Positions 8,461-15,920 of a stretch of 28,643 bases of DNA are shown in pieces. Made by a program: the position numbers and the translations under genes. The DNA comes from Bacteroidota bacterium (GTDB lineage: Bacteria > Bacteroidota > Bacteroidia > Bacteroidales > Marinifilaceae), in assembly GCA_023400335.1 (NCBI GenBank), contig JAEXFF010000374.1:1-28643 (forward strand). Direction: 5' to 3'. Positions within the stretch are counted from its first letter, which is position 1, and every line of letters begins with the position of its first letter. Under the pieces are notes generated by a model. That model ran no database searches, was not told the DNA's origin, and saw only the letters and a program-made list of their open reading frames with translations.

Positions 8461-11013
8461 TTATTTCAAATTCCATTTTTTCCATTTATCTCCTATTGTT
8501 ACAGAAGGGATTACCGTAGGCGTCTGCGATTTTTTATTTACCACTATAGATTTACGTGCCACTTCCGTTTGTATATATTCCATCAGTTCTCCATAATCTA
8601 CTTTTCCTTTCGTATCCTGTAACTTTTTCAATAAAAAGTAAGTGAACAGTCCGTGCTTTTTTTCCCGGTAAGGATAAGCTGTCTGATTACCGGTAGCAGC
8701 GCTTATTACCACCACATTCCCTTGAGGCTTTCCGGAATCAGCTTTTATAGCTACCCCGCGTGCAGAAGAAGCCATCATCTGTCCATCCCGTTTTGAGCCA
8801 CTGAAACAAGCATCCAGAAAGACAGTAGCCGATTTAGCGGGCATCCCCGCCAAAGTTTCGTACAATTTATTTAAACTATAAGCGGTAGAGACATTCGCTC
8901 CGTATCCGTCGACAGGCAATAAATAAGCAGAATGTGTCTCCTCATCCGGAATTCCATGACCTGCATAATAAAACACCAAACTGGCATTAGAACCGTAGGC
9001 TTGAGCCACCTGGCTCAGCCAATCCAGTTCCACTTTAATATCATTATAAGTTGCATCCGGAACATAATGTACATTGTTCTCAGGCATTCCTAAAGTCTTT
9101 ATACAATATTGCCTGAATATTTTTCCATCATTATGGGCAAACTCTACTTCCGACTCCCGTCGATAATTTTCATTCGAAATAATAACAGCAAAGGTATTTT
9201 CATTGACATTTTTAGAAAGGGGTATTTCGATATCTACATCCGATTTTCCGACACTCACTTTCCGGGTGGTGACACTGGGAACCGGACGGGATGTTTCGGA
9301 CGTTGCCGTCTGAATCTCAGCCAGATCTACTTTATCGAAATTATAATCAATCTGAGTCGTTTGATAAGTAAGGGAAGCTTTATTACTATAGGTATACGAA
9401 CGTCCTGCAGGAGTTCTGAAAGTAATCTCTGCCAAGGCCAATCTGTCATCCGTGATGAAAAACTGCGGATTAAGGGTTTTCACATTATTCCATTGCCGTT
9501 CAAATTGGCGGGCTTCGTCATTTGTCCGGGGAACGGGGAGTAGTAAATTTCCCCAACGGGGATCCACAATCAGGAATACCCCGTTTTCCGCATCATACTT
9601 CTCCAATTTCAATGTATTCCAATCCACATATTGTCCGTAGCGGGCGATATAATCATTTTCCGCTTTACGGGCCAATTCCCTGATCTTTGCCTCCCGTTTT
9701 TCTTCGGATACCCTCAGCCGGTATTCACTTAATGTTTCATAATCATCCTTTACCTGCCAGGCATTTATTTCTTTTTCAACAAAATTCTTGGCAAAGGAAG
9801 AAAATAAGGGGATTTCCTGAGGAGAAATTCGGGAAGTTGTATTTCTACGAATATCAGAAGAAACATTCTGTTCTATCGGAGTCCTTTCCGTTCCGGAAGT
9901 TTTCTTTCCAGTATTGATTGCAGTTGCCGAAGCAATATAGGTTCCACCATTCATTTGGATTTTGCGGATTGTCCGCTCTGCTTCCGTCGTTTGTCCCAGG
10001 CATTTATACGTATCCGCCAAGGCCGACAGATATTTCACAGAAGCCGGTTCTTTCTGCAATATTTTTTGAAACAATTCGACTGCCGTATTTAAATATTGAT
10101 TTGCTTTTTGGCGCTGTTGTGCATACTGCCGCTGATTTTCAACCGCATTCGCACCATTGATAAGAGTTGCAGCGTAATTATAACAAACTGTGGCATATTG
10201 TTTTATAATTTTCAGATCAGCCGAATTTCTGGAATATATCATCGTATATAAATTCAGCGCATCTTCCAGTTGTCCCTTATCTGCCAAAAGTTTGGCTTTC
10301 ATCGGCAAAACATTCATATCCTTTGGATTAAGCGATAGAGCCCTATTTACGTATATTTCCAAACGATCTGTCAACTGCCTTTCAATACATAGATTTATCA
10401 TTTCGTAAATCAAACGGACATTTGAAGGTAAACGAACAATTCCGGCTTCCAAAATCTGCTGCTGCCGTATATAATCTTTATTATAATAATAAGCTTTGCT
10501 CATATAATAATAGCAATCTGGCAAGCGACTGGTTTCGCCAGTTTCCAAATAATCCTGAAAATAAGTTATTGCTTCACTGAATTGCCTGCTGTTAAAAGTA
10601 CCGGTTGCTACATAATAAACAATGGTTGGATAATTCTCACTCCGTGTAAAGCGTTCTCCCTGAAAAGCGGTTTGCTTTGGCATATTTACATAAGCTTTTG
10701 CAAATTCCATAGCTTCTGCAGTTCTGCCACATTGAGAAAAATAGGCCGCTCCGTTAACTAAATGAGGATAAATAATTCTCAATTTTTCTTTCACCATCCC
10801 CGAAGAACCGGCTCCATTCAAAAAAGATAAATATTCCTTATAACTATCCCACAAGAAACTATACATCAATTTTTTATCCGCTGTTTCCGATTGATACAAA
10901 CGTACAAAATTCGCATAATTCTGTTCTGCCGAGGTCATCTGTTGGGCCATTACCCGATTGGCGCTTAAACAAAGGAATACGCAAATGAATATGGTTGTAA
11001 TATTTGGCTTCAT
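8461..11013 (-). CDS. Exported TPR protein with C-terminal caspase-like (peptidase C14) domain
   Basis: The protein has 850 residues and an N-terminal signal peptide (MKPNITTIFICVFLCLSANR, cleavage near MAQ), so it should act outside the cytoplasm. About residues 30-350 are helical and TPR-like, with repeat-style sequences such as AMEFAKAYV, AITYFQDYLE and ALNLYTMIYSRN. A middle region (about 412-545) resembles one in the neighbouring beta-propeller protein. The C-terminal part (about 600-850) is a caspase fold: FAVIISNENY, then FYYAGHG with catalytic His686, and VFLDACFSGS with catalytic Cys736. Both dyad residues are present, at normal caspase spacing, so it is likely an active cysteine peptidase. 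Its substrate is unknown. It starts 18 bp after the propeller gene, which implies co-transcription and probably joint function. Confidence 0.88.
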   Translation of the reverse strand: MKPNITTIFICVFLCLSANRVMAQQMTSAEQNYANFVRLYQSETADKKLMYSFLWDSYKEYLSFLNGAGSSGMVKEKLRIIYPHLVNGAAYFSQCGRTAEAMEFAKAYVNMPKQTAFQGERFTRSENYPTIVYYVATGTFNSRQFSEAITYFQDYLETGETSRLPDCYYYMSKAYYYNKDYIRQQQILEAGIVRLPSNVRLIYEMINLCIERQLTDRLEIYVNRALSLNPKDMNVLPMKAKLLADKGQLEDALNLYTMIYSRNSADLKIIKQYATVCYNYAATLINGANAVENQRQYAQQRQKANQYLNTAVELFQKILQKEPASVKYLSALADTYKCLGQTTEAERTIRKIQMNGGTYIASATAINTGKKTSGTERTPIEQNVSSDIRRNTTSRISPQEIPLFSSFAKNFVEKEINAWQVKDDYETLSEYRLRVSEEKREAKIRELARKAENDYIARYGQYVDWNTLKLEKYDAENGVFLIVDPRWGNLLLPVPRTNDEARQFERQWNNVKTLNPQFFITDDRLALAEITFRTPAGRSYTYSNKASLTYQTTQIDYNFDKVDLAEIQTATSETSRPVPSVTTRKVSVGKSDVDIEIPLSKNVNENTFAVIISNENYRRESEVEFAHNDGKIFRQYCIKTLGMPENNVHYVPDATYNDIKVELDWLSQVAQAYGSNASLVFYYAGHGIPDEETHSAYLLPVDGYGANVSTAYSLNKLYETLAGMPAKSATVFLDACFSGSKRDGQMMASSARGVAIKADSGKPQGNVVVISAATGNQTAYPYREKKHGLFTYFLLKKLQDTKGKVDYGELMEYIQTEVARKSIVVNKKSQTPTVIPSVTIGDKWKKWNLK

Positions 11014-11031
11014 ATTTACAACGGGTGAAAA

Positions 11032-13176
11032 TTAAAAAGTATCTATAAACAAAAACTCAACCCGGATACGCCGGAACTCTCCTCCCGTTTGTTCCGCAAC
11101 GATAATATTGTAATCATAATCACATTTCATATTCCGTAAAGCGGTTAAATGGGATACAATATAATCCTGCACTCCTGCAGCCCTTAAAAAAGCCAACTGC
11201 TCATTTTCAGTGATCCCGCTTTCAGAGGTAATCGTAATATTACCCAGCTTCCCATTTTTATACACCAATTCGTTGCGGAAATCCCCGTAACACCCCCCGT
11301 AAGCGATCTTTCCGTTAATGGGAGCAGCATCTGCCGTCCCTGTAATCTTGATTTTAATCTGTTTCCCCGGTTTTATATATTGAGCAAAATCTGTCTCAAA
11401 AGCCTTAGAAATAATAGACAGCATAGAAAGAGCGGCATTAGAAGCTTCCGTCTTATATTTGCCCATGGGGAAATCTTCCTGGGCTGTATATTCTTTTGCT
11501 ACTTCATATTGATATCCGATCTTATAATTTATAATCTTCTTCCCATTCGCATCCACATCCGACAACACTTCCGTACTCACATTAATCTTTGTATTATCGG
11601 AAATGAGTTTAGACCTTTTGGCTTCTTCCATTATATTCTGCCGGATTTCTTTTAAGCGCACCTCTTCCATATTGGATTGTTCAATCAGATCCAAAGGCAC
11701 AAATCCTTCTTCCAGATCCATAGATACGACCGACATCCGGTCCAGATTATCGTAGATATAAGTCTTATTGGTCTGAGTATTCAGTACCTCTGTATAAATA
11801 ATCTCAAATTCATCATCTTTATTAATCCCATAAACTGTATTTTGAAATTGTAAAGCCTGAGGATTAAAATTTTTGATTTCCTCCTTTTCAACTTCTAAAA
11901 CGATAGAAGGCATCGTACTAAAATCCAAAGCCAGCATATTCTTGGAAGTATTATAGTTTCCCAAGGATATCTCTGTCATCTTTATTTGATCTCCAGCCAT
12001 TTCTGTAGCTATTTCACGTTCGAATATGGCTTGTTGCTCCACACGGGAATCTTCATTTACACGAATTTTGTATTCTTCCAAAGTTTCCCCTTCCAGCATC
12101 TTCATCCATTCATTCATCTTTTCTTTCACTTTTCCGCTTAATTCCTGAGTGAAATTATGTTTTAAGTCAGTAAGCTGCTGAAGCACAAAAGATTTTCCAG
12201 AAGTGTACACCAAATATATTTTTTCCGGGTCCCTGAGATCTTCAATATACCGGAGCGTATTCAGTCCTCCGTTATAACTTTTTACAACGGTTTGGTCCGC
12301 TTCGTTTTTTAAATTCAGCATCACCAGCGTACCTGAATTTTTTACAACCCCCAAATATTTATTGTTGGGATAAAACTTACAGCTTAAAGCTTCTCCCATC
12401 CCAGAATAAGTAAACAGCGGAGTAAAGGAACGGGTGTCATAAACAGTGGCTGTGCCATTGGCAGCTACGACAGCCATCATCGTATTATCCTCTGAAAAAG
12501 CAAGATCATTTACACGGGATCCGATATCCAGCTGAGTACGTAACACAGCCTCATGAAAATTCCATACTTCAATCTTCCCTGCTTCAGCAACAGCCAAGAA
12601 ATAATTATTGGGACTTACAGCCATACAACTTACCGTCAGAGCAGTATTTAACGTCAGATAGGGAGTGTACGTACGGGTATCATATAACACAATTTCATTT
12701 CCAGAATCGGCAATAACAAAATTCTTACCATCCGGTGAATACCCTATACAGACAGGTTGCTTCGCTACATCCTTTTCTTCTTTTATTTTATATAAACATT
12801 CATTAGTGTTGTTTGCAGAATATATTTCAACCCTTGCCCTTTGATTTCCTCCCAAGTTATTGAGTTTTGCAAAAAAAGAACCGGTTTTTCCGGAAGTCTG
12901 TTTAGCAGGAGAAATCAAAAGGGCACAAGAAGAACCTCCGGGTTGAATAGCAAGTTGATGAATATGTTTTATTCGGTCAGCCAAACAGAAATTTCTCAGA
13001 TTGTAAATTTTCCCATCGGATAAATATAAAATTTGATATGAATAAGAATCGAAAACAGAAGGAGTATAATCTAATTTAAATACTTTCTTTAAATGAGGAT
13101 CCGTATTATTTACCTGAGCAACAACTTTTCCTAAAAACAGAAATAAAAGGCAAGAGATAATCAAAAATCTTTTCAT
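11032..13176 (-). CDS. Exported beta-propeller (WD40-like) protein with OmpA-like C-terminus
   Basis: The protein has 714 residues with signal peptide MKRFLIISCLLFLFLGKVVAQ. Residues about 75-340 contain propeller-type repeats (GYSPDGKNFVIAD, AVSPNNYFLAVAEAGKIEVW, AFSEDNTMMAVVAANGTATVYD). Residues about 349-478 match the middle region of the caspase-like neighbour (an EYxIRVNE-type motif, then a KTYIYDN strand). The C-terminal 115 residues look like a divergent OmpA-like peptidoglycan-binding domain: IKITGTADAAPI with D616, NEQLAFLRAAGVQDYI with R665, and a closing FRRIRVEF strand. D616 and R665 correspond by pattern to the diaminopimelate-contacting residues of OmpA. If so, the protein is anchored to the cell wall and may tether or sense for the caspase-like protein. 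This assignment is inferred and the exact function is unknown. Confidence 0.82.
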   Translation of the reverse strand: MKRFLIISCLLFLFLGKVVAQVNNTDPHLKKVFKLDYTPSVFDSYSYQILYLSDGKIYNLRNFCLADRIKHIHQLAIQPGGSSCALLISPAKQTSGKTGSFFAKLNNLGGNQRARVEIYSANNTNECLYKIKEEKDVAKQPVCIGYSPDGKNFVIADSGNEIVLYDTRTYTPYLTLNTALTVSCMAVSPNNYFLAVAEAGKIEVWNFHEAVLRTQLDIGSRVNDLAFSEDNTMMAVVAANGTATVYDTRSFTPLFTYSGMGEALSCKFYPNNKYLGVVKNSGTLVMLNLKNEADQTVVKSYNGGLNTLRYIEDLRDPEKIYLVYTSGKSFVLQQLTDLKHNFTQELSGKVKEKMNEWMKMLEGETLEEYKIRVNEDSRVEQQAIFEREIATEMAGDQIKMTEISLGNYNTSKNMLALDFSTMPSIVLEVEKEEIKNFNPQALQFQNTVYGINKDDEFEIIYTEVLNTQTNKTYIYDNLDRMSVVSMDLEEGFVPLDLIEQSNMEEVRLKEIRQNIMEEAKRSKLISDNTKINVSTEVLSDVDANGKKIINYKIGYQYEVAKEYTAQEDFPMGKYKTEASNAALSMLSIISKAFETDFAQYIKPGKQIKIKITGTADAAPINGKIAYGGCYGDFRNELVYKNGKLGNITITSESGITENEQLAFLRAAGVQDYIVSHLTALRNMKCDYDYNIIVAEQTGGEFRRIRVEFLFIDTF

Positions 13177-13262
13177 ATTCCGATTTTATTTAGATTAATT
13201 TATAAAATTATTACACACAACTTTACTTCTTAAACACAACGATGGGCAATTATTCTCCCAGG

Positions 13263-13276
13263 AAAACGATCGTTTT
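13263..13276. promoter_or_regulatory. Perfect palindrome, possible operator
   Basis: AAAACGATCGTTTT is a perfect 14-bp palindrome. Its core AAACGATCG recurs at 13403-13411, on the other side of the DUF488 promoter. This could be a regulator binding site serving one or both divergent units. No regulator is assigned. Confidence 0.35.
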
Positions 13277-13342
13277 TTTGGCTATAAAAAGTAATATATA
13301 TTGTATTTCATTTAAAAAAATTAATAATTTGATCCCGAATAC

Positions 13343-13374
13343 ATTGCAATTAAAATAATTATTATGTACTTTTG
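13343..13374 (+). promoter_or_regulatory. Bacteroidota-type promoter for the DUF488 gene
   Basis: The -33 element ATTG (13343-13346) and the -7 box TACTTTTG (13367-13374, full match to TAnnTTTG) are separated by 20 bp, which fits the Bacteroidota primary sigma factor consensus. Transcription would start near 13380, giving a leader of about 165 nt before the ATG at 13548. Confidence 0.6.
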
Positions 13375-13398
13375 TAAAAAATAATTTCCGAGGTAACC

Positions 13399-13421
13399 AC
13401 TTAAACGATCGATTTTTAAGT
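13399..13421 (+). promoter_or_regulatory. Inverted repeat in the DUF488 leader
   Basis: ACTTAAA (13399-13405) and TTTAAGT (13415-13421) form a 7-bp inverted repeat around a CGATCG core, about 20 bp after the predicted transcription start. The inner AAACGATCG matches the palindrome at 13263. It could be a downstream operator or a small leader hairpin. Confidence 0.35.
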
Positions 13422-13547
13422 AGGAGAGAAACGTTTCTATAATTATCTTTTTATCTTTTAAGTAAATACTGCACAGAAAAGAAGTTTCAATTGATTATCC
13501 TATTCTTTCGTAAGCCGTATATCATAGATCTATTTCAATTAAAGAAT

Positions 13548-14168
13548 ATGGAAACAGAAAATGAAAAACGGATATATACGATAGGGCATTCTACTCATCC
13601 CCTGGAGTATTTTAAAGAATTGCTAACAAAACACGAAATCAACTGCATTGTAGATGTCCGTCAATTCGCTGCCAGTACTTATAATCCACAGTATAATGAA
13701 AGTACTTTACGGCCTTTTCTGGAAAATTGTCAAATCGTTTATATACATATGGGAACGGCATTTGGAGCACGTCCACAGGATTTATCCCTGTTAGATCTGG
13801 ACGGAAAAGTAGATTTCGATAAAATAAGGGCAAGTAAGCCTTTTCTGTCCGGTATTGAAAGATTGGAAAAAGGATTACAAAAAGGATATCGGATCGCCCT
13901 TATGTGTTCACAATCCGACCCTTTTGATTGCCATCGTTTTGTTTTAATAGCTTATTATCTCGTCCGGCACGGATTTACTGTAAAACATATTTTAAAGGAC
14001 AAATCCTGTATCGATAATTCGGTTCTGGAAAAATTGCTTTTAGAAAAATATAAAAAAAAGTTACCGAAGGCAGATCTTTTCAATCCTCATATCGGGCAGG
14101 AAGAACAACTGAAAGCAGCATACCGGCTGAAAGAAAAAAGTATCGCCTATAAACCTTTTACACATTAG
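13548..14168 (+). CDS. DUF488 family protein
   Basis: The 206-residue protein is cytoplasmic, with no signal peptide. Family hallmarks are the N-terminal YTIGHSTHPLEYF (about 10-22), IVDVRQFAAS and the C-terminal MCSQSDPFDCHR motif. DUF488 proteins have a rossmann-like fold with conserved His/Arg/Cys residues, but no agreed biochemical function. The start at 13548 is chosen because the methionine directly precedes the conserved TIGHS strand and has an AAAG-type A-rich stretch upstream; the longer frame would start at TTG 13491. It is a single-gene unit with its own promoter. Its last codons, Phe-Thr-His-stop, are formed by palindrome copy 3. Confidence 0.88.
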   Translation: METENEKRIYTIGHSTHPLEYFKELLTKHEINCIVDVRQFAASTYNPQYNESTLRPFLENCQIVYIHMGTAFGARPQDLSLLDLDGKVDFDKIRASKPFLSGIERLEKGLQKGYRIALMCSQSDPFDCHRFVLIAYYLVRHGFTVKHILKDKSCIDNSVLEKLLLEKYKKKLPKADLFNPHIGQEEQLKAAYRLKEKSIAYKPFTH

Positions 14169-14188
14169 GGACGTGCCCTAATGTGTAA
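14158..14188 (+). repeat. Palindromic repeat copy 3, containing the DUF488 stop codon
   Basis: Arms of 13 bp (14158-14170 and 14176-14188) surround the centre ACGTG, the same sequence as copy 1 apart from the outermost base. The TAG at 14166-14168 ends the DUF488 gene as Thr-His-stop. It lies between convergent genes (DUF488 from the left, TrmO-FmdE fusion from the right) and could terminate both. Confidence 0.9.
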
Positions 14189-14261
14189 TTATTTGAGCTT
14201 TTGTAAGGTAAAACCCGGACAATCTCAGGTAAATAGTTATTCGAAATATTTAATCTTTCCC

Positions 14262-15152
14262 CTATTTTTCCGGTAATTCTGTCATTTCAAACAAATCGTC
14301 GAAATCAAGTTTCAATACAGCAAATCCTCTTTCTGCAGCAGAAAAGGAATCCGGAACATGTTCAGCTATCCATTCCCGGTTTGAATCTTTCAGATGTACT
14401 TTCCAGCCTTGTCCTTTTTGATTTTTTACAGAAAAACTCATACGGGCAGGATCCCCGAGCTGAAAACGATGTGTACCCGGGGTACATCCTGTAACAAACA
14501 ACAAAGCATCCACCGCACAATTTTGCATCTCAACGGTTAAAGTATAATCCCCGGGATCTGCCCCCTGTTCATAAAGTTTTTGCATGACGGTAACTGCGCC
14601 CAAAACCCCTAAAGCCAGGCCCGGACAGATATGCCCGTGCAATTGGGCAGACTTTAACAATAATTCTTCCGTATCATTACTCAAAATATTCCGGACAATG
14701 TCAATACGGGGGGAATCTACCCGAATAGCATTATGTATATTTTCCTGTTCATAAACAGATATATCGCAGCATTTTAAATCCAGAACCGGCGAACCGTTCA
14801 AAGCGTCAGCTCCTTCCACATACAATTTATTCCCTACTCTTTTCTGCAACTTAACGGTAGTAATTCCCAAATGATTGGGGCGATTAGGCGAACGGGTGGC
14901 AAAAATCCCCCTTTGTTCGCCTGTACGAATCCGGGTGTTTAATTCTACACATTCATTTTGATGAAGGTAAAAAACCAGATCCAGATACCGGCAGGCTTCT
15001 ACCTCTTCCAATCCTTCCGCATATTCCGGAAAAACCTCTATTTCCGAAATCTCCTGTTTAATCAATTCCGGAAGCATAGATTCCATACATTTATTATGGA
15101 CATAGCCTATAGGAAATAATGTAATCATAAAAGTAAGAATAAGAGTTAACAT
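14262..15152 (-). CDS. TrmO/TsaA-like domain fused to an FmdE-like domain
   Basis: This is a two-domain fusion. The N-terminal half (about 9-140) resembles TrmO/TsaA, the SAM-dependent enzyme that methylates N6-threonylcarbamoyladenosine in tRNA: FPIGYVHN at the start, then GIFATRSPNRPNHLG, which matches the family's TRSPxRPNxxG signature. The C-terminal half (about 160-296) resembles FmdE, the protein named from formylmethanofuran dehydrogenase operons: LHGHICPGLALGVLGA (His172, His174, Cys176), NCAVDALLFVTGCTPGT (Cys212, Cys223) and DPARMSFSV. The Cys/His set suggests a metal site. It is the last gene of the TonB/ABC operon, 9 bp after the ATPase gene. The ATG at 15128 (MITLFPIGYVHN) is an alternative start closer to the usual family N-terminus. 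The function of the fusion is unknown; its position suggests a link to metal handling. Confidence 0.85.
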   Translation of the reverse strand: MLTLILTFMITLFPIGYVHNKCMESMLPELIKQEISEIEVFPEYAEGLEEVEACRYLDLVFYLHQNECVELNTRIRTGEQRGIFATRSPNRPNHLGITTVKLQKRVGNKLYVEGADALNGSPVLDLKCCDISVYEQENIHNAIRVDSPRIDIVRNILSNDTEELLLKSAQLHGHICPGLALGVLGAVTVMQKLYEQGADPGDYTLTVEMQNCAVDALLFVTGCTPGTHRFQLGDPARMSFSVKNQKGQGWKVHLKDSNREWIAEHVPDSFSAAERGFAVLKLDFDDLFEMTELPEK

Positions 15153-15161
15153 ATTTTCAGT

Positions 15162-15920
15162 TTATATATTTCGCGGAATAATACAAATATTGTCCTTATA
15201 ACGGACCACTTCCACCTGTATATCATACAAATGACCTATGTTTTCCGAGATATAAACAGACTGGTCTCCGCAAGCAAAAACCGTCCCTCCTTTCAACATC
15301 AAAGCTTTATTGCAAAAACGGGCTGCCATATTGATATCGTGAATGGTAATAATTACAGTTATCCCTTCTGCTGAGAGTTGTTGCAAGAGCTTCATTACTT
15401 TCATCTGATGGTAAATATCCAGATTGGCAATGGGTTCATCCAGTAAAAGAATAGAAGGTTGCTGAGCCAGCGCCCGGGCAATGAACACCCTTTGTTGCTG
15501 TCCTCCGCTCAGCGTATTCAAGGTACGCATGGCTTCTTCTTCCAGCTCCAAACGAAACAATAACTCAGACACAAATTCCAGATCAGTCTGTGAAGGTTTA
15601 CCGCTTATATAGGGTTTACGTCCCAACAATACGGTATCAAAAACGGTAAGTCCTGCTAGGGCTTCCTCTGTCTGGGGAATATAAGCCATGATCTGGGACA
15701 ATTTAGCCGGAGAAAAGGAGGTCAGAGGGCGTTCATTAATTTCGATACTTCCCTTATTTACTTTTAATATACGGTTCATGCATTTCAATAAAGTACTTTT
15801 ACCGGAACCGTTCTGCCCTATAATAGCCAGCATATCTCCCGTGTCTATCTCAAAACTGATATCTTTCAAGGCCTGAAGCTCATTATAGCTAAAAAAGATA
15901 TGATTTACTTTTATTCGCAT
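15162..15920 (-). CDS. ABC transporter ATP-binding protein, iron-complex/cobalamin/metal type
   Basis: This is the cytoplasmic ATPase that powers the neighbouring FecCD-type permease. With the start at 15920 (MRIKVNHIFFSY, 252 residues) it has Walker A GQNGSGKST (35-43), Q-loop Gln83, ABC signature LSGGQQQR (137-144), Walker B ILLLDEP (157-163) and the switch His in TIHDIN. The open frame continues upstream to 16034 but would overlap the permease deeply, and those extra residues do not fit the family. The chosen start overlaps the permease stop by 10 bp, consistent with translational coupling. It belongs to the FecE/FhuC/BtuD group; the cargo cannot be told from this subunit. Confidence 0.92.
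   Translation of the reverse strand: MRIKVNHIFFSYNELQALKDISFEIDTGDMLAIIGQNGSGKSTLLKCMNRILKVNKGSIEINERPLTSFSPAKLSQIMAYIPQTEEALAGLTVFDTVLLGRKPYISGKPSQTDLEFVSELLFRLELEEEAMRTLNTLSGGQQQRVFIARALAQQPSILLLDEPIANLDIYHQMKVMKLLQQLSAEGITVIITIHDINMAARFCNKALMLKGGTVFACGDQSVYISENIGHLYDIQVEVVRYKDNICIIPRNI

Larger units (their letters stand above)
13177..13547. other. 371-bp divergent intergenic region
   Basis: This region lies between the minus-strand propeller operon and the plus-strand DUF488 gene. It is AT-rich and contains one good promoter facing right and two CGATCG-centred inverted repeats (annotated separately). I saw no convincing promoter facing the propeller operon: a weak TAATTTTA -7-like box lacks a -33 partner. 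No gene is visible; an in-frame TTG at 13491 upstream of the DUF488 start is unlikely to be used. Confidence 0.6.

Noticed and set aside
6626..13176. Cytoplasmic anti-phage caspase system
   Set aside because: All four proteins have signal peptides and there are no nucleases, reverse transcriptases, CRISPR parts or other defence genes nearby; a defence role is not supported by what is visible.
13491..13547. TTG start 19 codons before the DUF488 methionine
   Set aside because: The extra residues are not family-like and the ATG at 13548 directly precedes the conserved TIGHS motif.
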